Positions 33,904 through 42,878 of a DNA stretch of 64,000 nt are shown here, piece by piece. The stretch is from positions 1 to 64,000 of the forward strand of contig NZ_JASBRW010000076.1 of assembly GCF_030149235.1 (NCBI RefSeq). Reading direction: 5' to 3'. The notes beneath the pieces were generated by a model, which did not search any database, was not told the DNA's origin, and saw only the letters and a program-made list of their open reading frames with translations. The stretch comes from Maricaulis sp. Lineage in GTDB: Bacteria; Pseudomonadota; Alphaproteobacteria; Caulobacterales; Maricaulaceae. A program made the position numbers and the translations under genes. The number at the start of each line of letters is the position of its first letter. Within the stretch, counting starts at the first letter, position 1.

Positions 33904-35733
33904 TCAGGCCTCCGCGTTCAGGCAATGGGCTTTGACGCCCTCATAGATGAAAGTCGGATCGGCCGGCATTCCGGCATAATCCAGCAGCGGGACGAGCTTG
34001 GACTTCTCGACATTGGTCTCGCCGATCAACATTCCGCGAAGCTGGGCATCGCGGTTCTGTTCAACGACATAGACCTCTTCATGGGCGTCGATGAAGCTCT
34101 CGATCTCGGCCGAGAAGGGGAAGCCGCGGACACGCAGATAATTGACGTGCACGCCGTCCTTCTGCAGTCGCGTCATGGCTTCGCGCACGGCGCCGTCGCA
34201 GCCACCGATGGAGATGATCGCCCGCTTGGTCGGCTCGGCCGCCTCGACGATGATCGGCCCCGGCACCACTTCGGCGGCGCTTTCCCATTTGCGGGTCAGG
34301 CGATCGAGCACTTCCTTGTACTCGCCGCCATCCTCGGTATAGCCGCCCTTCCAGTTATGACCGGATCCGCGGGTGAAATAGGCACCCTTGGGATGCTCAC
34401 CCGGAATGGTCCGGTATGGAATGGCGTCACCATCGCGGTCTTCATAGCGATAGTATTTCTCGATCTTCTCGAGCTCGTCCTTGCCCAGAACCTTGCCGCG
34501 ATCCGGCTGGAAGCTATCGTCCCAGTCGAACTCGGGCACCATCCAGTCATTCATGCCGATATCGAGATCGGTCATGAAGAAGACCGGCGTCTGGAACCGG
34601 TCGGCGAGATCAAAGGCCTGCACCGCCATCTCGAAGCACTCCTTCGGATCGGCCGGATAGACACAGATATGCTTGGTATCGCCATGGCTGGCATAGGCGG
34701 CCAGCTGCAGGTCGCACTGCTGCGTCCGCGTCGGCAGGCCGGTGGACGGGCCGGCACGCTGGACGTCGAACAGGACCAGCGGCACCTCGCCGTAATAGGC
34801 AAAGCCGATGAACTCGCTCATCAGGGAAATGCCCGGCCCGGAGGTCGGGGTGAAGGATCGGGCACCGTTCCAGCTGGCGCCGATGGCCATGCCGACCGAG
34901 GCCAGCTCATCCTCGGCCTGGATGATGCAGTAATTCTTGCGGCCGGTTTCCTTGTCGACCCGATATTTCTCGCAGACCATTTTGAACCCGTCCATCAGCG
35001 AGGTGGACGGGGTGATCGGATACCAGGCCCCGAAGGTTGCCCCAGCGTAGAGACAGCCCAGTGCAGCGGCCGTATTGCCGTCAATCATTACATGGCCGGC
35101 CGTCTTGTCCATCGCCTCGATCTTGAGACTGACCGGCTCCTTGTGGACCTCGGCAATAGCGTCGAGACCGATCTGGATGGCCTTCATATTGGCTTCGATC
35201 AGGTGCGCCTTGGTGCCGAACATTTCCTCGACGAGACCGCGGATGACACCGACATCGAGCCCGGTCAGCCCGGCCACGGCGCCGACATAGGCCATGTTCT
35301 TCATCAACACACGGGTGCGCGCATTGTCGAACTCGGCGTTGCACAGACGGGCCAGCGGCACGCCAATGGCACTGATGTCGGAGCGCGCATGCAGGTCCGG
35401 ACGCGGCCAGGTATTGTCGTAGAGGAGATAGCCGCCCGGGGCGACTTCCTTGAGATCCTGCGCATAGGTCTCGGCATTCATGGCGACCATGAATTCTGTC
35501 GACCCGGAGCGCGCCATATGGCTGTCCTTGGTCAGGCGGATTTCATACCAGGTCGGCAGGCCCTGGATGTTGGACGGGAACAGGTTCTTGCCCACCACGG
35601 GCACGCCCATGCGGAAGATCGCCTTCATCAGGAGACCATTGGCCGAGGCCGACCCGGTCCCGTTCACATTGGCGATCTTGATGACGAAGTCGTTCACACG
35701 CACATCGGCTTGGATATCGGCGACAACATTCAT
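33904..35733 (-). CDS. 2-oxoacid:ferredoxin oxidoreductase gamma-alpha fusion subunit (KorA-like)
   Basis: 609 residues. The N-terminal gamma domain (about 1-190, NGTGSASANGLLMKAIFRMG) is fused to the alpha domain (about 215-609), which begins with the TPP pyrimidine-site motif GNTAAALGCLYAGATFGAWYPI. This fused layout is typical of two-subunit 2-oxoglutarate/2-oxoacid:ferredoxin oxidoreductases. The start overlaps the upstream FAD protein stop (ATGA), and the beta gene follows after 1 nt. In an aerobe the enzyme offers a CoA- and ferredoxin-linked bypass of 2-oxoglutarate dehydrogenase. Confidence 0.92.
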   Translation of the reverse strand: MNVVADIQADVRVNDFVIKIANVNGTGSASANGLLMKAIFRMGVPVVGKNLFPSNIQGLPTWYEIRLTKDSHMARSGSTEFMVAMNAETYAQDLKEVAPGGYLLYDNTWPRPDLHARSDISAIGVPLARLCNAEFDNARTRVLMKNMAYVGAVAGLTGLDVGVIRGLVEEMFGTKAHLIEANMKAIQIGLDAIAEVHKEPVSLKIEAMDKTAGHVMIDGNTAAALGCLYAGATFGAWYPITPSTSLMDGFKMVCEKYRVDKETGRKNYCIIQAEDELASVGMAIGASWNGARSFTPTSGPGISLMSEFIGFAYYGEVPLVLFDVQRAGPSTGLPTRTQQCDLQLAAYASHGDTKHICVYPADPKECFEMAVQAFDLADRFQTPVFFMTDLDIGMNDWMVPEFDWDDSFQPDRGKVLGKDELEKIEKYYRYEDRDGDAIPYRTIPGEHPKGAYFTRGSGHNWKGGYTEDGGEYKEVLDRLTRKWESAAEVVPGPIIVEAAEPTKRAIISIGGCDGAVREAMTRLQKDGVHVNYLRVRGFPFSAEIESFIDAHEEVYVVEQNRDAQLRGMLIGETNVEKSKLVPLLDYAGMPADPTFIYEGVKAHCLNAEA

Positions 35734-37526
35734 TCGGCCGCTACTCCCTTAACTTCTTCAAGTGCGTGCGGAATGAAAATGTCCGCATCCTGCATGTCCC
35801 AGGCCGAGGTCGGGCAACGTTCGGCGCACAGGCCGCAATGCAGGCACAAATCCTCATCCTTGACCATGACGCGGCCGGTATCCTTGAGCGGTTCGGACAC
35901 ATAAAGGTCCTGCTCGAGATTTTGGGCCGGCACTTTCAGGCTCTGCCGCAGCTCTGCCTCTTCCGCATTCGGCACGATGGACAGGCAATCGACCGGACAG
36001 ATATCGATACAGGCATCACACTCCTTGCAGAGCGGCGGATCGAACACCGTCTGGACATCGCAGTTGAGACAGCGCTGCACCTCGGTGACGATCTGCTCCT
36101 CGGTAAAGCCGAGCTCGACCTCGAGCTTGCGATCCTTCAGACGGCTGCGCAGATCCTCCAGCGGCATTTCGCGGCGATGGGCGCCCTCGAACGTGTTGGA
36201 ATACATCCACTCATTCACGCCCATCTTGGCCGATTGCAGGTTCAGCCCGCGCGGCATGCGCTCGGTCACGGGCTGGTTCTCGCAATGCTTGTGGATCGAA
36301 ATCGCAGCCTGGTGGCCATGCTCGACGGCCCAGATGATATTCTTCGGCCCGAAAGCGCTATCGCCCCCGAAGAAGACGCCCTTGAGAGTGGATTCGTGCG
36401 TGGTCTCGTCGACCACCGGCACGCCCCATTTGTCAAACTCGATACCGATATCGCGCTCGATCCAGGGGAAGGCGTTTTCCTGGCCAATCGCCAGGATGAC
36501 ATCGTCACAGGGGATGATCTTGGAACCGCTCACGCGCTGGTCGGTGATACGGCCGCGCTCGTCGAGCTCGTATTCCATCAGCTCGAATTCCATGCCGACC
36601 AGCTTGCCATTCTCCATGACAAACCGCTTGGGTGAATGGTTGACGAGGATTTCGACATTCTCGTCCTCGGCGTCTTCCAGCTCCCAGGGCGAGGCCTTGA
36701 AGAATTCACGCGGCTTGCGCGCCATCACTTTCACATCGTCTGCCCCGAGACGCAGGGAAGAGCGGCAGCAATCCATCGCCGTATTGCCGACACCGATGAT
36801 CAGCACTTTCTTGCCAATCTCCTTGGTGTGTTCGAAGGCGACGTTTTCCAGCCATTCAATACCGATATGGATATTGGCCGAGGCTTCTTCACGGCCCTCG
36901 ATATTGAGGTCCTTGCCCTTGGGGGCGCCGGACCCGACAAAGACCGCGTCATAGCCCTCGGCGAGCAGGTCCTTAAGGCTGTCGATACGCGAATTGTACT
37001 TAATCTCGACGCCCATATTCTCGATATAGCCGATCTCCTCATCGAGCACTTCTTCCGGCAAGCGGAAGGAGGGGATATTGGAGATCATCAGCCCGCCAGC
37101 CCGGTGCAGGGCTTCAAAAACGGTGCATTCATAACCCAGCGGGGCAAGATCATTGGCCACGGTCAACGAAGCCGGGCCGGCACCGATCAGGGCGATCTTC
37201 TTGCCATTGGTGGTATCGGGCTTTTGCGGGATCAGATGCGCGACCTCATCGCGATGATCCGCCGCGACGCGTTTCAGGCGGCAGATGGCGACCGGTTCTT
37301 CCTCGACCCGGCCCCGGCGGCAGGCCGGTTCGCACGGGCGGTCGCAGACCCGGCCCAGAATGCCCGGGAAGACATTCGAGCGCCGATTGACCAGATAGGC
37401 GTCAGTAAAGCGCCCCTGCGCAATCAGGCGGATATATTCCGGCACCGGCGTGTGTGCCGGGCAGGCCCACTGGCAATCGACGACCTTGTGATAATAGTCG
37501 GGATCCTGGGTATTCGTCGGCTTCAA
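35730..37526 (-). CDS. GltD-like NAD(P)/FAD oxidoreductase with C-terminal ferredoxin domains
   Basis: 598 residues from TTG 37526, chosen because GGGGGAG lies 5 nt upstream; the longer frame has no such site. The N-terminal Fe-S region (CQWACPAH, CDRPCEPAC) is as in GltD and dihydropyrimidine dehydrogenase. FAD site GAGPAS is at 115-120, NAD(P) site GVGNTAMD near 245. Two ferredoxin-type clusters follow: Cys500, 503, 506, 510 and Cys561, 564, 567, 571. It heads the operon with the oxoacid oxidoreductase, so it probably moves electrons between ferredoxin-level clusters and NAD(P). Confidence 0.9.
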   Translation of the reverse strand: MKPTNTQDPDYYHKVVDCQWACPAHTPVPEYIRLIAQGRFTDAYLVNRRSNVFPGILGRVCDRPCEPACRRGRVEEEPVAICRLKRVAADHRDEVAHLIPQKPDTTNGKKIALIGAGPASLTVANDLAPLGYECTVFEALHRAGGLMISNIPSFRLPEEVLDEEIGYIENMGVEIKYNSRIDSLKDLLAEGYDAVFVGSGAPKGKDLNIEGREEASANIHIGIEWLENVAFEHTKEIGKKVLIIGVGNTAMDCCRSSLRLGADDVKVMARKPREFFKASPWELEDAEDENVEILVNHSPKRFVMENGKLVGMEFELMEYELDERGRITDQRVSGSKIIPCDDVILAIGQENAFPWIERDIGIEFDKWGVPVVDETTHESTLKGVFFGGDSAFGPKNIIWAVEHGHQAAISIHKHCENQPVTERMPRGLNLQSAKMGVNEWMYSNTFEGAHRREMPLEDLRSRLKDRKLEVELGFTEEQIVTEVQRCLNCDVQTVFDPPLCKECDACIDICPVDCLSIVPNAEEAELRQSLKVPAQNLEQDLYVSEPLKDTGRVMVKDEDLCLHCGLCAERCPTSAWDMQDADIFIPHALEEVKGVAAE

Positions 37527-37770
37527 ACTGCTCTCCCCCGAACGGCGGAACGTCGCTGATGCACGTTCTCTGATTGGAACCGTTCCCGCATCTGACCCCG
37601 CACCTTGGGCAGGGGTCAAGCGGATTTGGCGGGATTAGGACGGTTTGTTGAGCTGAAGCAATGAATTTGCTGAGACAAATCAGCGACAGCGATAAACCAC
37701 ACTGGCAGCATGGTTTTTTGACAAGCCGTGCAGGCGCGGCTCTAAATACAAACAGGCATAGGGAGCGGAC

Positions 37771-38529
37771 ATGGACGAGGCCAGCTATCGCAGCGAACTG
37801 CGCCAATTGCAGATCGCCCTGGTGCATATCCAGCGCCACATGATTGATACCGGCAAGAGCGCCATCATTATTTTCGAAGGCCGCGACAGCGCCGGCAAGG
37901 GCGGAACCATCCGGCGCATCGTCGAACACGCCGCGCCGCGCCAGACCCGCGTCATCGCCCTCGACAAACCCTCCGACCGGGAAAAGCGCTCCTGGTATTT
38001 CCAGCGCTATGTCACCCACATGCCGGCCGCCGGCGAGATCGTCCTGTTCGACCGCTCCTGGTACAATCGAGCCGGCGTTGAATATGTGATGGATTTCTGC
38101 ACCCCGGACCAGCGCGAGAGCTTTTTCGACATGGTGCCGAGCTTTGAGGGCATGGTCGTCAGTGCCGGGGCGCATCTGATCAAATACTATCTCGACATTA
38201 CCCGCGAAGAGCAGGCCAAGCGGCTCGAGTCACGGCGCACCAACCCACTAAAATCCTGGAAGATTTCCGCCATCGATGAAGCCGCTCTCGAGCGTTATGA
38301 CGAGTATACCGAGGCGCGCGACATCATGCTCCAGCGCACCTCACTGCCGCATGCGCCCTGGCATGTGGTCAAGGCCGACGACAAGATGACCGCCCGCATC
38401 CATGTCATGCGCGATCTGGTGCGGCGCCTGCCACGGCCGGACGACATGCCGGACACAAAGCACCCGGAGCCGGGCGTGCTGACCGAGTTCGCCCCGGCCC
38501 TGCTGAAGACGGCACACTTGGCGCGCTAG
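37771..38529 (+). CDS. ppk2: Polyphosphate kinase 2 family protein
   Basis: Transfers phosphate between polyphosphate and nucleotides. 252 residues, a single-domain PPK2. Walker A is GRDSAGKGGT (near 38-47) and Walker B is LFDRSWYNRAGVE (near 92-104); the lid segment SRRTNPLKSWKIS is near 152-164. GGGAG precedes the ATG. ADP versus GDP or AMP preference cannot be read. Its TAG stop shares a CTAG with the convergent LysR gene. Confidence 0.93.
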   Translation: MDEASYRSELRQLQIALVHIQRHMIDTGKSAIIIFEGRDSAGKGGTIRRIVEHAAPRQTRVIALDKPSDREKRSWYFQRYVTHMPAAGEIVLFDRSWYNRAGVEYVMDFCTPDQRESFFDMVPSFEGMVVSAGAHLIKYYLDITREEQAKRLESRRTNPLKSWKISAIDEAALERYDEYTEARDIMLQRTSLPHAPWHVVKADDKMTARIHVMRDLVRRLPRPDDMPDTKHPEPGVLTEFAPALLKTAHLAR

Positions 38530-39458
38530 AGCTCATCCACACTGTCGACATGGCGGCTCGCTTCGCTTTTCAGCCAGGCGATGAAGACTTGCGTGTCGGC
38601 ATCGACCGGTCGATTGCGCGCCGTGACGATGTGATAGGCCGAGCGCACCGCAACGGCACCGTCAGCGAAGAGCGAAACGAGGCGCCCCGCGGCCAGGTCA
38701 TTCTGGGCCAGAGCCCGCTTCGCCAGGGCGATGCCGCGACCGGCTACAGCCGCATCTATGACCAGGGCGGACTGGTTGAAACGCACACCGCTGTCGAGGG
38801 GGACCGAAGCCACGCCATGCGACTTGAACCAGGACGCCCAGTCAGCGCCATCAACCTCGGTTTCCGGAGAGCTGTCGTGCAGCAGGGTGTGATGGACCAG
38901 ATCGGCCGGGCGCCGGAGCGGAAGGTGATGCTCCAGGAGTGCAGGCGCACAGACTGGCAGCACGTCCTCGCTCAGGAGCAGATCCTCGTTCAACGTTCGA
39001 TCGCCGCCCGGGCCATAGCGTATGGCGAGATCAGCCGCCCCGGCGGCCAGGTCTGCCCGTTCCCGGTCGGCGGAAATCCAGACCTCGATACCGGGATGCG
39101 CCTCCTGGAAGAAGGCCAGGCGGGGCGCCAACCATTTGCCGGCGAAGGAGGGGGCAACCGAGACCGTCAAACGACGACGCTGAGCCGGCCGCCGCATCAG
39201 CTCCACCGCATGCGCCAGACCTGAAAACGCCTCTGTCGTCACCCCAGCCGCCACCTTCCCGGCCTCGGTCAGGCGCATGGCCCGCCCCTCTCGCACGAAA
39301 AGTTGAACCCCGACCTGGTCTTCCAGTTGCCGGATTTGCTGGCTCACCGCGCCCGGCGTCACCGCCAGTTCGTCGGCCGCGCGAGAGAAACTTTCAAGCC
39401 TGGCTGCCGCTTCGAAGGCGCGCAGGGCATTTAACGGGGGAAGGCGACGATCACTCAT
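38526..39458 (-). CDS. LysR-family transcriptional regulator (GcvA-like)
   Basis: 310 residues. A winged HTH at about 6-65 (LNALRAFEAAARLESFSRAADELAVTP is split here as LNALRAFEAAAR and SFSRAADELAVTPG) precedes a substrate-binding domain. The wording RLPPLNALRAFEAAAR is typical of the GcvA/AmpR-like branch rather than CysB. It diverges from the sulfur assimilation operon across 116 bases that hold AT-rich sequence (39459-39574), so it may regulate cysG onward; inference from position. Confidence 0.9.
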   Translation of the reverse strand: MSDRRLPPLNALRAFEAAARLESFSRAADELAVTPGAVSQQIRQLEDQVGVQLFVREGRAMRLTEAGKVAAGVTTEAFSGLAHAVELMRRPAQRRRLTVSVAPSFAGKWLAPRLAFFQEAHPGIEVWISADRERADLAAGAADLAIRYGPGGDRTLNEDLLLSEDVLPVCAPALLEHHLPLRRPADLVHHTLLHDSSPETEVDGADWASWFKSHGVASVPLDSGVRFNQSALVIDAAVAGRGIALAKRALAQNDLAAGRLVSLFADGAVAVRSAYHIVTARNRPVDADTQVFIAWLKSEASRHVDSVDEL

Positions 39459-39574
39459 GCCAACAATTTAGTTTTTCTAACAGATAAACGCAAAAAACTT
39501 CGTTTGAATGCGGCAGTCCCAATAGAAATATTTACCTCCTCGCGCCACGGAGGCGCAGGATCAGGATTGCCAGA

Positions 39575-40963
39575 ATGCGTGTTTTTCCAGCATCAATTCC
39601 CCTGGATGGGCGAACGGTTATCGTTTCGGGTGCCGGCTTTATGGCCGAGGCCAAGGCGCGTCTTTTCGTCGGCAGTCCGGCCCGGTTGAAGTGGTTCACC
39701 GGGACCGACACAGATCCTGTGGCTTCGGATATCGCCCAGCATGCCGAAGTCATACGCCGTGAGCCGACGCGGCGTGACTTCCGTGGCGCGAACCTGGTTT
39801 TCATTGCTGGCGGCAGGGACCACGTCATCGCCCGCCAGGCCCGCGAAGCGCGCGCCAAAGGCGCCCTGGTCAATATCGTCGACAGCCCGAAAGGCTCAGA
39901 CTTCCAGACCCCGGCCCTGGTCGATCGCGACGCCATGGTGATCTCGATTGCCTCGGGCGGTGCTGCCCCGGTCCTGTCCGTGGATATCCGCTCGCAGATC
40001 GAGCGGCTGGTTCCGCCGCGTGTCGGCATTCTCGCCGACCTCGCCCGCGAACTGCGCGACACCGTCAAATCCGTCCTCGACAAGTTCGATGACCGCCGCG
40101 CCTTCTGGGAACGCGCCCTGCGCGGCAAGGCCCGCGATCTGGCCCTGTCCGGCGACAAGGCGGGCGCCCGGCGCGAAATGCTGCGCGAACTTAATGCCGA
40201 CGGCCCTGCCCCCAGCGGTATTGTCCATCTCGTCGGCGCCGGACCCGGCGATCCTGACTTGCTGACAATCAAGGCCGCCCGCCTGCTGCGCGAAGCGGAT
40301 GTCATCGTTCACGACCGCCTCGTCGGAGACGGCGTCCTCGACCTAGCTCGCCGGGATGCCCTGCGTATCGATGTCGGCAAGACCAAGGGCCACCACCCGG
40401 TGCCCCAGGACGCCATTGCCGACATCCTCATTCGCGAAGCCCGCAAGGGGCAGCGCGTGGTTCGTCTCAAGGGCGGTGATCCCTTCATCTTCGGGCGAGG
40501 CGGCGAGGAGCTTGAAGCCGTTCGGGCTGCCGGCATCGAAGCCGCAGTCACGCCGGGCATCTCGGCGGCGCTGGCCTGCGCCGCCTCTTCCGGCATTCCG
40601 CTTACGCATCGCGACCACGCCCAGAGCGTCACCTTCGCCTCCGGTGTGGTCAAGAAGGAGGGTCCCGACGTGAATTACCAAGCCCTGGCCACCCCCAACG
40701 CCACCGCGGTTTTCTACATGGGCGTCGGTGCAGCCCCCGAGATCCAGAGCAAATTGCTCAGCGCCGGCCGCGCGGGGGCCACGCCGATCGCCATTATCGA
40801 AAACGGCTCCAGCGATAATGAGCGCACCCTGACGGGCATCCTTGGCGACCTCGCCGGGTTGGTCGATCGCGCCGGCGTCAAGGGACCCGCCATCATCATT
40901 GTGGGCGAGACCGCCTCCCTTGCGGCGGCACAGCCGGTCGAGGCCGTGGAGAATTTCGCATGA
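39575..40963 (+). CDS. cysG: Siroheme synthase (trifunctional)
   Basis: Makes siroheme for sulfite reductase from uroporphyrinogen III. 462 residues. N-terminal dehydrogenase/ferrochelatase (about 1-205; VIVSGAGFMAEAKARLF as NAD loop, IASGGAAPVLS) and C-terminal uroporphyrinogen methyltransferase (about 215-455; VGAGPGDPDLLTIKAARLL, RLKGGDPFIFGRGGEE, YMGV). The usual NAD-loop GGG is GAG here. The stop overlaps the next gene (ATGA). First gene of the sulfate assimilation operon. Confidence 0.95.
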   Translation: MRVFPASIPLDGRTVIVSGAGFMAEAKARLFVGSPARLKWFTGTDTDPVASDIAQHAEVIRREPTRRDFRGANLVFIAGGRDHVIARQAREARAKGALVNIVDSPKGSDFQTPALVDRDAMVISIASGGAAPVLSVDIRSQIERLVPPRVGILADLARELRDTVKSVLDKFDDRRAFWERALRGKARDLALSGDKAGARREMLRELNADGPAPSGIVHLVGAGPGDPDLLTIKAARLLREADVIVHDRLVGDGVLDLARRDALRIDVGKTKGHHPVPQDAIADILIREARKGQRVVRLKGGDPFIFGRGGEELEAVRAAGIEAAVTPGISAALACAASSGIPLTHRDHAQSVTFASGVVKKEGPDVNYQALATPNATAVFYMGVGAAPEIQSKLLSAGRAGATPIAIIENGSSDNERTLTGILGDLAGLVDRAGVKGPAIIIVGETASLAAAQPVEAVENFA

Positions 40964-41235
40964 AGACCCTGACCGCCAACCGCCTCACCGATGGCCGCGT
41001 CATCTATCGCACTGCCGATGGTCAGTGGACAACGCAGCTTGATGAAGCCCAGCGCCTGAGCCCCGAAGAGGCCGCCGAGCTTCTCCCCGTTGCAGAGGCC
41101 GAGTTCGGCATCGCTGTGGGGCCCTACATCATCGATCTCGATGAAGCCGGTCCGGCAGGCCAGAAATGGCGCCGCGAGAGCATTCGCCTGGCCGGCCCGA
41201 CGACGGGCACGACCCACGTGCTGGGAGCGGCCTGA
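40960..41235 (+). CDS. DUF2849 domain protein
   Basis: 91 residues, no known biochemical role. Family features are RLTDGRVIYRTADGQW at the start and a conserved YIIDL near residue 56-60. It is embedded between cysG and cysI with overlapping start and stop codons at both ends, and its family is regularly found in sulfite reductase operons. It may help assembly or electron delivery to CysI; inference. Confidence 0.88.
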   Translation: MKTLTANRLTDGRVIYRTADGQWTTQLDEAQRLSPEEAAELLPVAEAEFGIAVGPYIIDLDEAGPAGQKWRRESIRLAGPTTGTTHVLGAA

Positions 41236-42878
41236 TGTATCACTATGACGAGCATGACACGACCCTGGTGCGCGAGCGTATCGAGGAATTCCGCGACCAG
41301 ATCGAACGCCGCATGGACGGCCGCCTCAGCGAGGCGGAATTCAAGCCACTGCGGCTGATGAATGGCGTCTATCTGCAGCTGCACGCCTACATGCTCCGCG
41401 TCGCCATTCCCTATGGCTCGCTGCGCTCGGAGCAAATGCGCGTCCTCGCTCATCTTGCCCGCACCTATGATCGCGGTTACGGGCATTTCACCACGCGCCA
41501 GAACATCCAGTACAACTGGCCGGCCCTGACTGATATTCCGGCCATGCTGGAGGATCTGGCCGCGGTGGAGATGCATGCCATCCAGACCTCGGGCAATTGC
41601 ATCCGCAATGTCACCGCCGACCCGTTTGCTGGTGCCGCCCGTGACGAGCTGGAGGACAGCCGCCCCTGGGCCGAGATCATCCGGCAATGGTCCTCGCTGC
41701 ACCCGGAATTCACCTTCCTGCCACGCAAGTTCAAGATCGCGGTCAATGGTGCCGGTGAAGATCGCGCCGGTATCCGCGTCCATGATATCGGCCTGCAGAT
41801 CGTCCAGAATGCGCAAGGCCAGGTGGGCTTCGAGGTCTGGGTGGGGGGCGGCCAGGGCCGTACGCCGCGCCTCGCCCGCAAGCTCAAGGACTTCCTCGAG
41901 CCGCAGGACCTGCTGAGCTATCTGACCGCGGCCCTGCGCGTCTACAACGCCCATGGGCGCCGCGATAATCTCTACAAGGCCCGCATCAAGATCCTGGTCG
42001 ATGCGCTCGGCATTGACGGCTATGCCGCCGAGGTCGCGGAGGAGTGGAGCTATATCCGCGACGGCGAGCTGAAACTGCCGGCCGGCGAGATCGCCCGCAT
42101 CCGCAGCTTTTTCTCCCGCCCCTCGATCAGCGATCCGGCACCCCTTCCGGAAGCCGGACCGGCGGCCTTCCGGGCCTGGCTCGACACGAATATCCGCCCG
42201 CACCAGATCGATGGCCTGTCGAGCGCGGTGATCTCGCTCAAGCCGATCGGCGGCACGCCCGGCGATGCCACGGCCGAGCAGATGGACCTCATCGCCGATA
42301 TGACCGAACGCTATGGCTTTGGCGAAGTGCGCGTCACACCGGACCAGAACCTGGTCCTGCCGCATGTGCGCCATGAAGACCTCTTCCCGGTCTGGTCGGC
42401 CCTGCGTGAAGCGGGACTCGCGACCGCCAATGCCGGTCTGGCGAGCGATATCGTCGCCTGCCCGGGGCTGGATTACTGCAACCTCGCCAATGCCCGTTCC
42501 ATCCCGGTCGCCCAGGCGATCAGTGAGACGCTGGATGCGGAAGGCCTGGCCCAGGCCGCCGGCGAGGTGACGATCAAGATTTCCGGCTGCATCAATGCCT
42601 GCGGCCACCACCATGTCGCCCATATCGGCGTGCTCGGCGTCGATAAGCGCGGCGAGGAGTTCTACCAGATCAACCTGGGCGGCGCCTTCGGCGAGGACGC
42701 GGCGATCGGCGAGATCGTCGGCAAGGGTCTGGCGGCGGACGATGTCCCGCCTGCGATTGCCCGCATCCTGCGCGCCTATCTCGATTTCCGCGATGAGGAC
42801 GAACGCTTCATCGACACTCTGCGCCGCCTGGGGAGCGACGCCTTCAAGGAGGCTATCTATGCTGACCTCGCAGCTTGA
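41235..42878 (+). CDS. cysI: Sulfite reductase hemoprotein
   Basis: Six-electron reduction of sulfite to sulfide. 547 residues from ATG 41235 (TGATG overlap with DUF2849). It has two ferredoxin-like/nitrite-sulfite reductase repeats; GHFTTRQNIQYNW is the first substrate segment. The siroheme/[4Fe-4S] ligands are Cys409, Cys415 (CPGLDYC), Cys452 and Cys456 (CINAC). No CysJ flavoprotein is present; the electron donor is probably ferredoxin via the FNR encoded downstream. Confidence 0.94.
   Translation: MYHYDEHDTTLVRERIEEFRDQIERRMDGRLSEAEFKPLRLMNGVYLQLHAYMLRVAIPYGSLRSEQMRVLAHLARTYDRGYGHFTTRQNIQYNWPALTDIPAMLEDLAAVEMHAIQTSGNCIRNVTADPFAGAARDELEDSRPWAEIIRQWSSLHPEFTFLPRKFKIAVNGAGEDRAGIRVHDIGLQIVQNAQGQVGFEVWVGGGQGRTPRLARKLKDFLEPQDLLSYLTAALRVYNAHGRRDNLYKARIKILVDALGIDGYAAEVAEEWSYIRDGELKLPAGEIARIRSFFSRPSISDPAPLPEAGPAAFRAWLDTNIRPHQIDGLSSAVISLKPIGGTPGDATAEQMDLIADMTERYGFGEVRVTPDQNLVLPHVRHEDLFPVWSALREAGLATANAGLASDIVACPGLDYCNLANARSIPVAQAISETLDAEGLAQAAGEVTIKISGCINACGHHHVAHIGVLGVDKRGEEFYQINLGGAFGEDAAIGEIVGKGLAADDVPPAIARILRAYLDFRDEDERFIDTLRRLGSDAFKEAIYADLAA

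Noticed and set aside
33832-35904. A 690-codon open frame on + opposite korA
   Set aside because: No domain seen; korA on - is full length with clear motifs.
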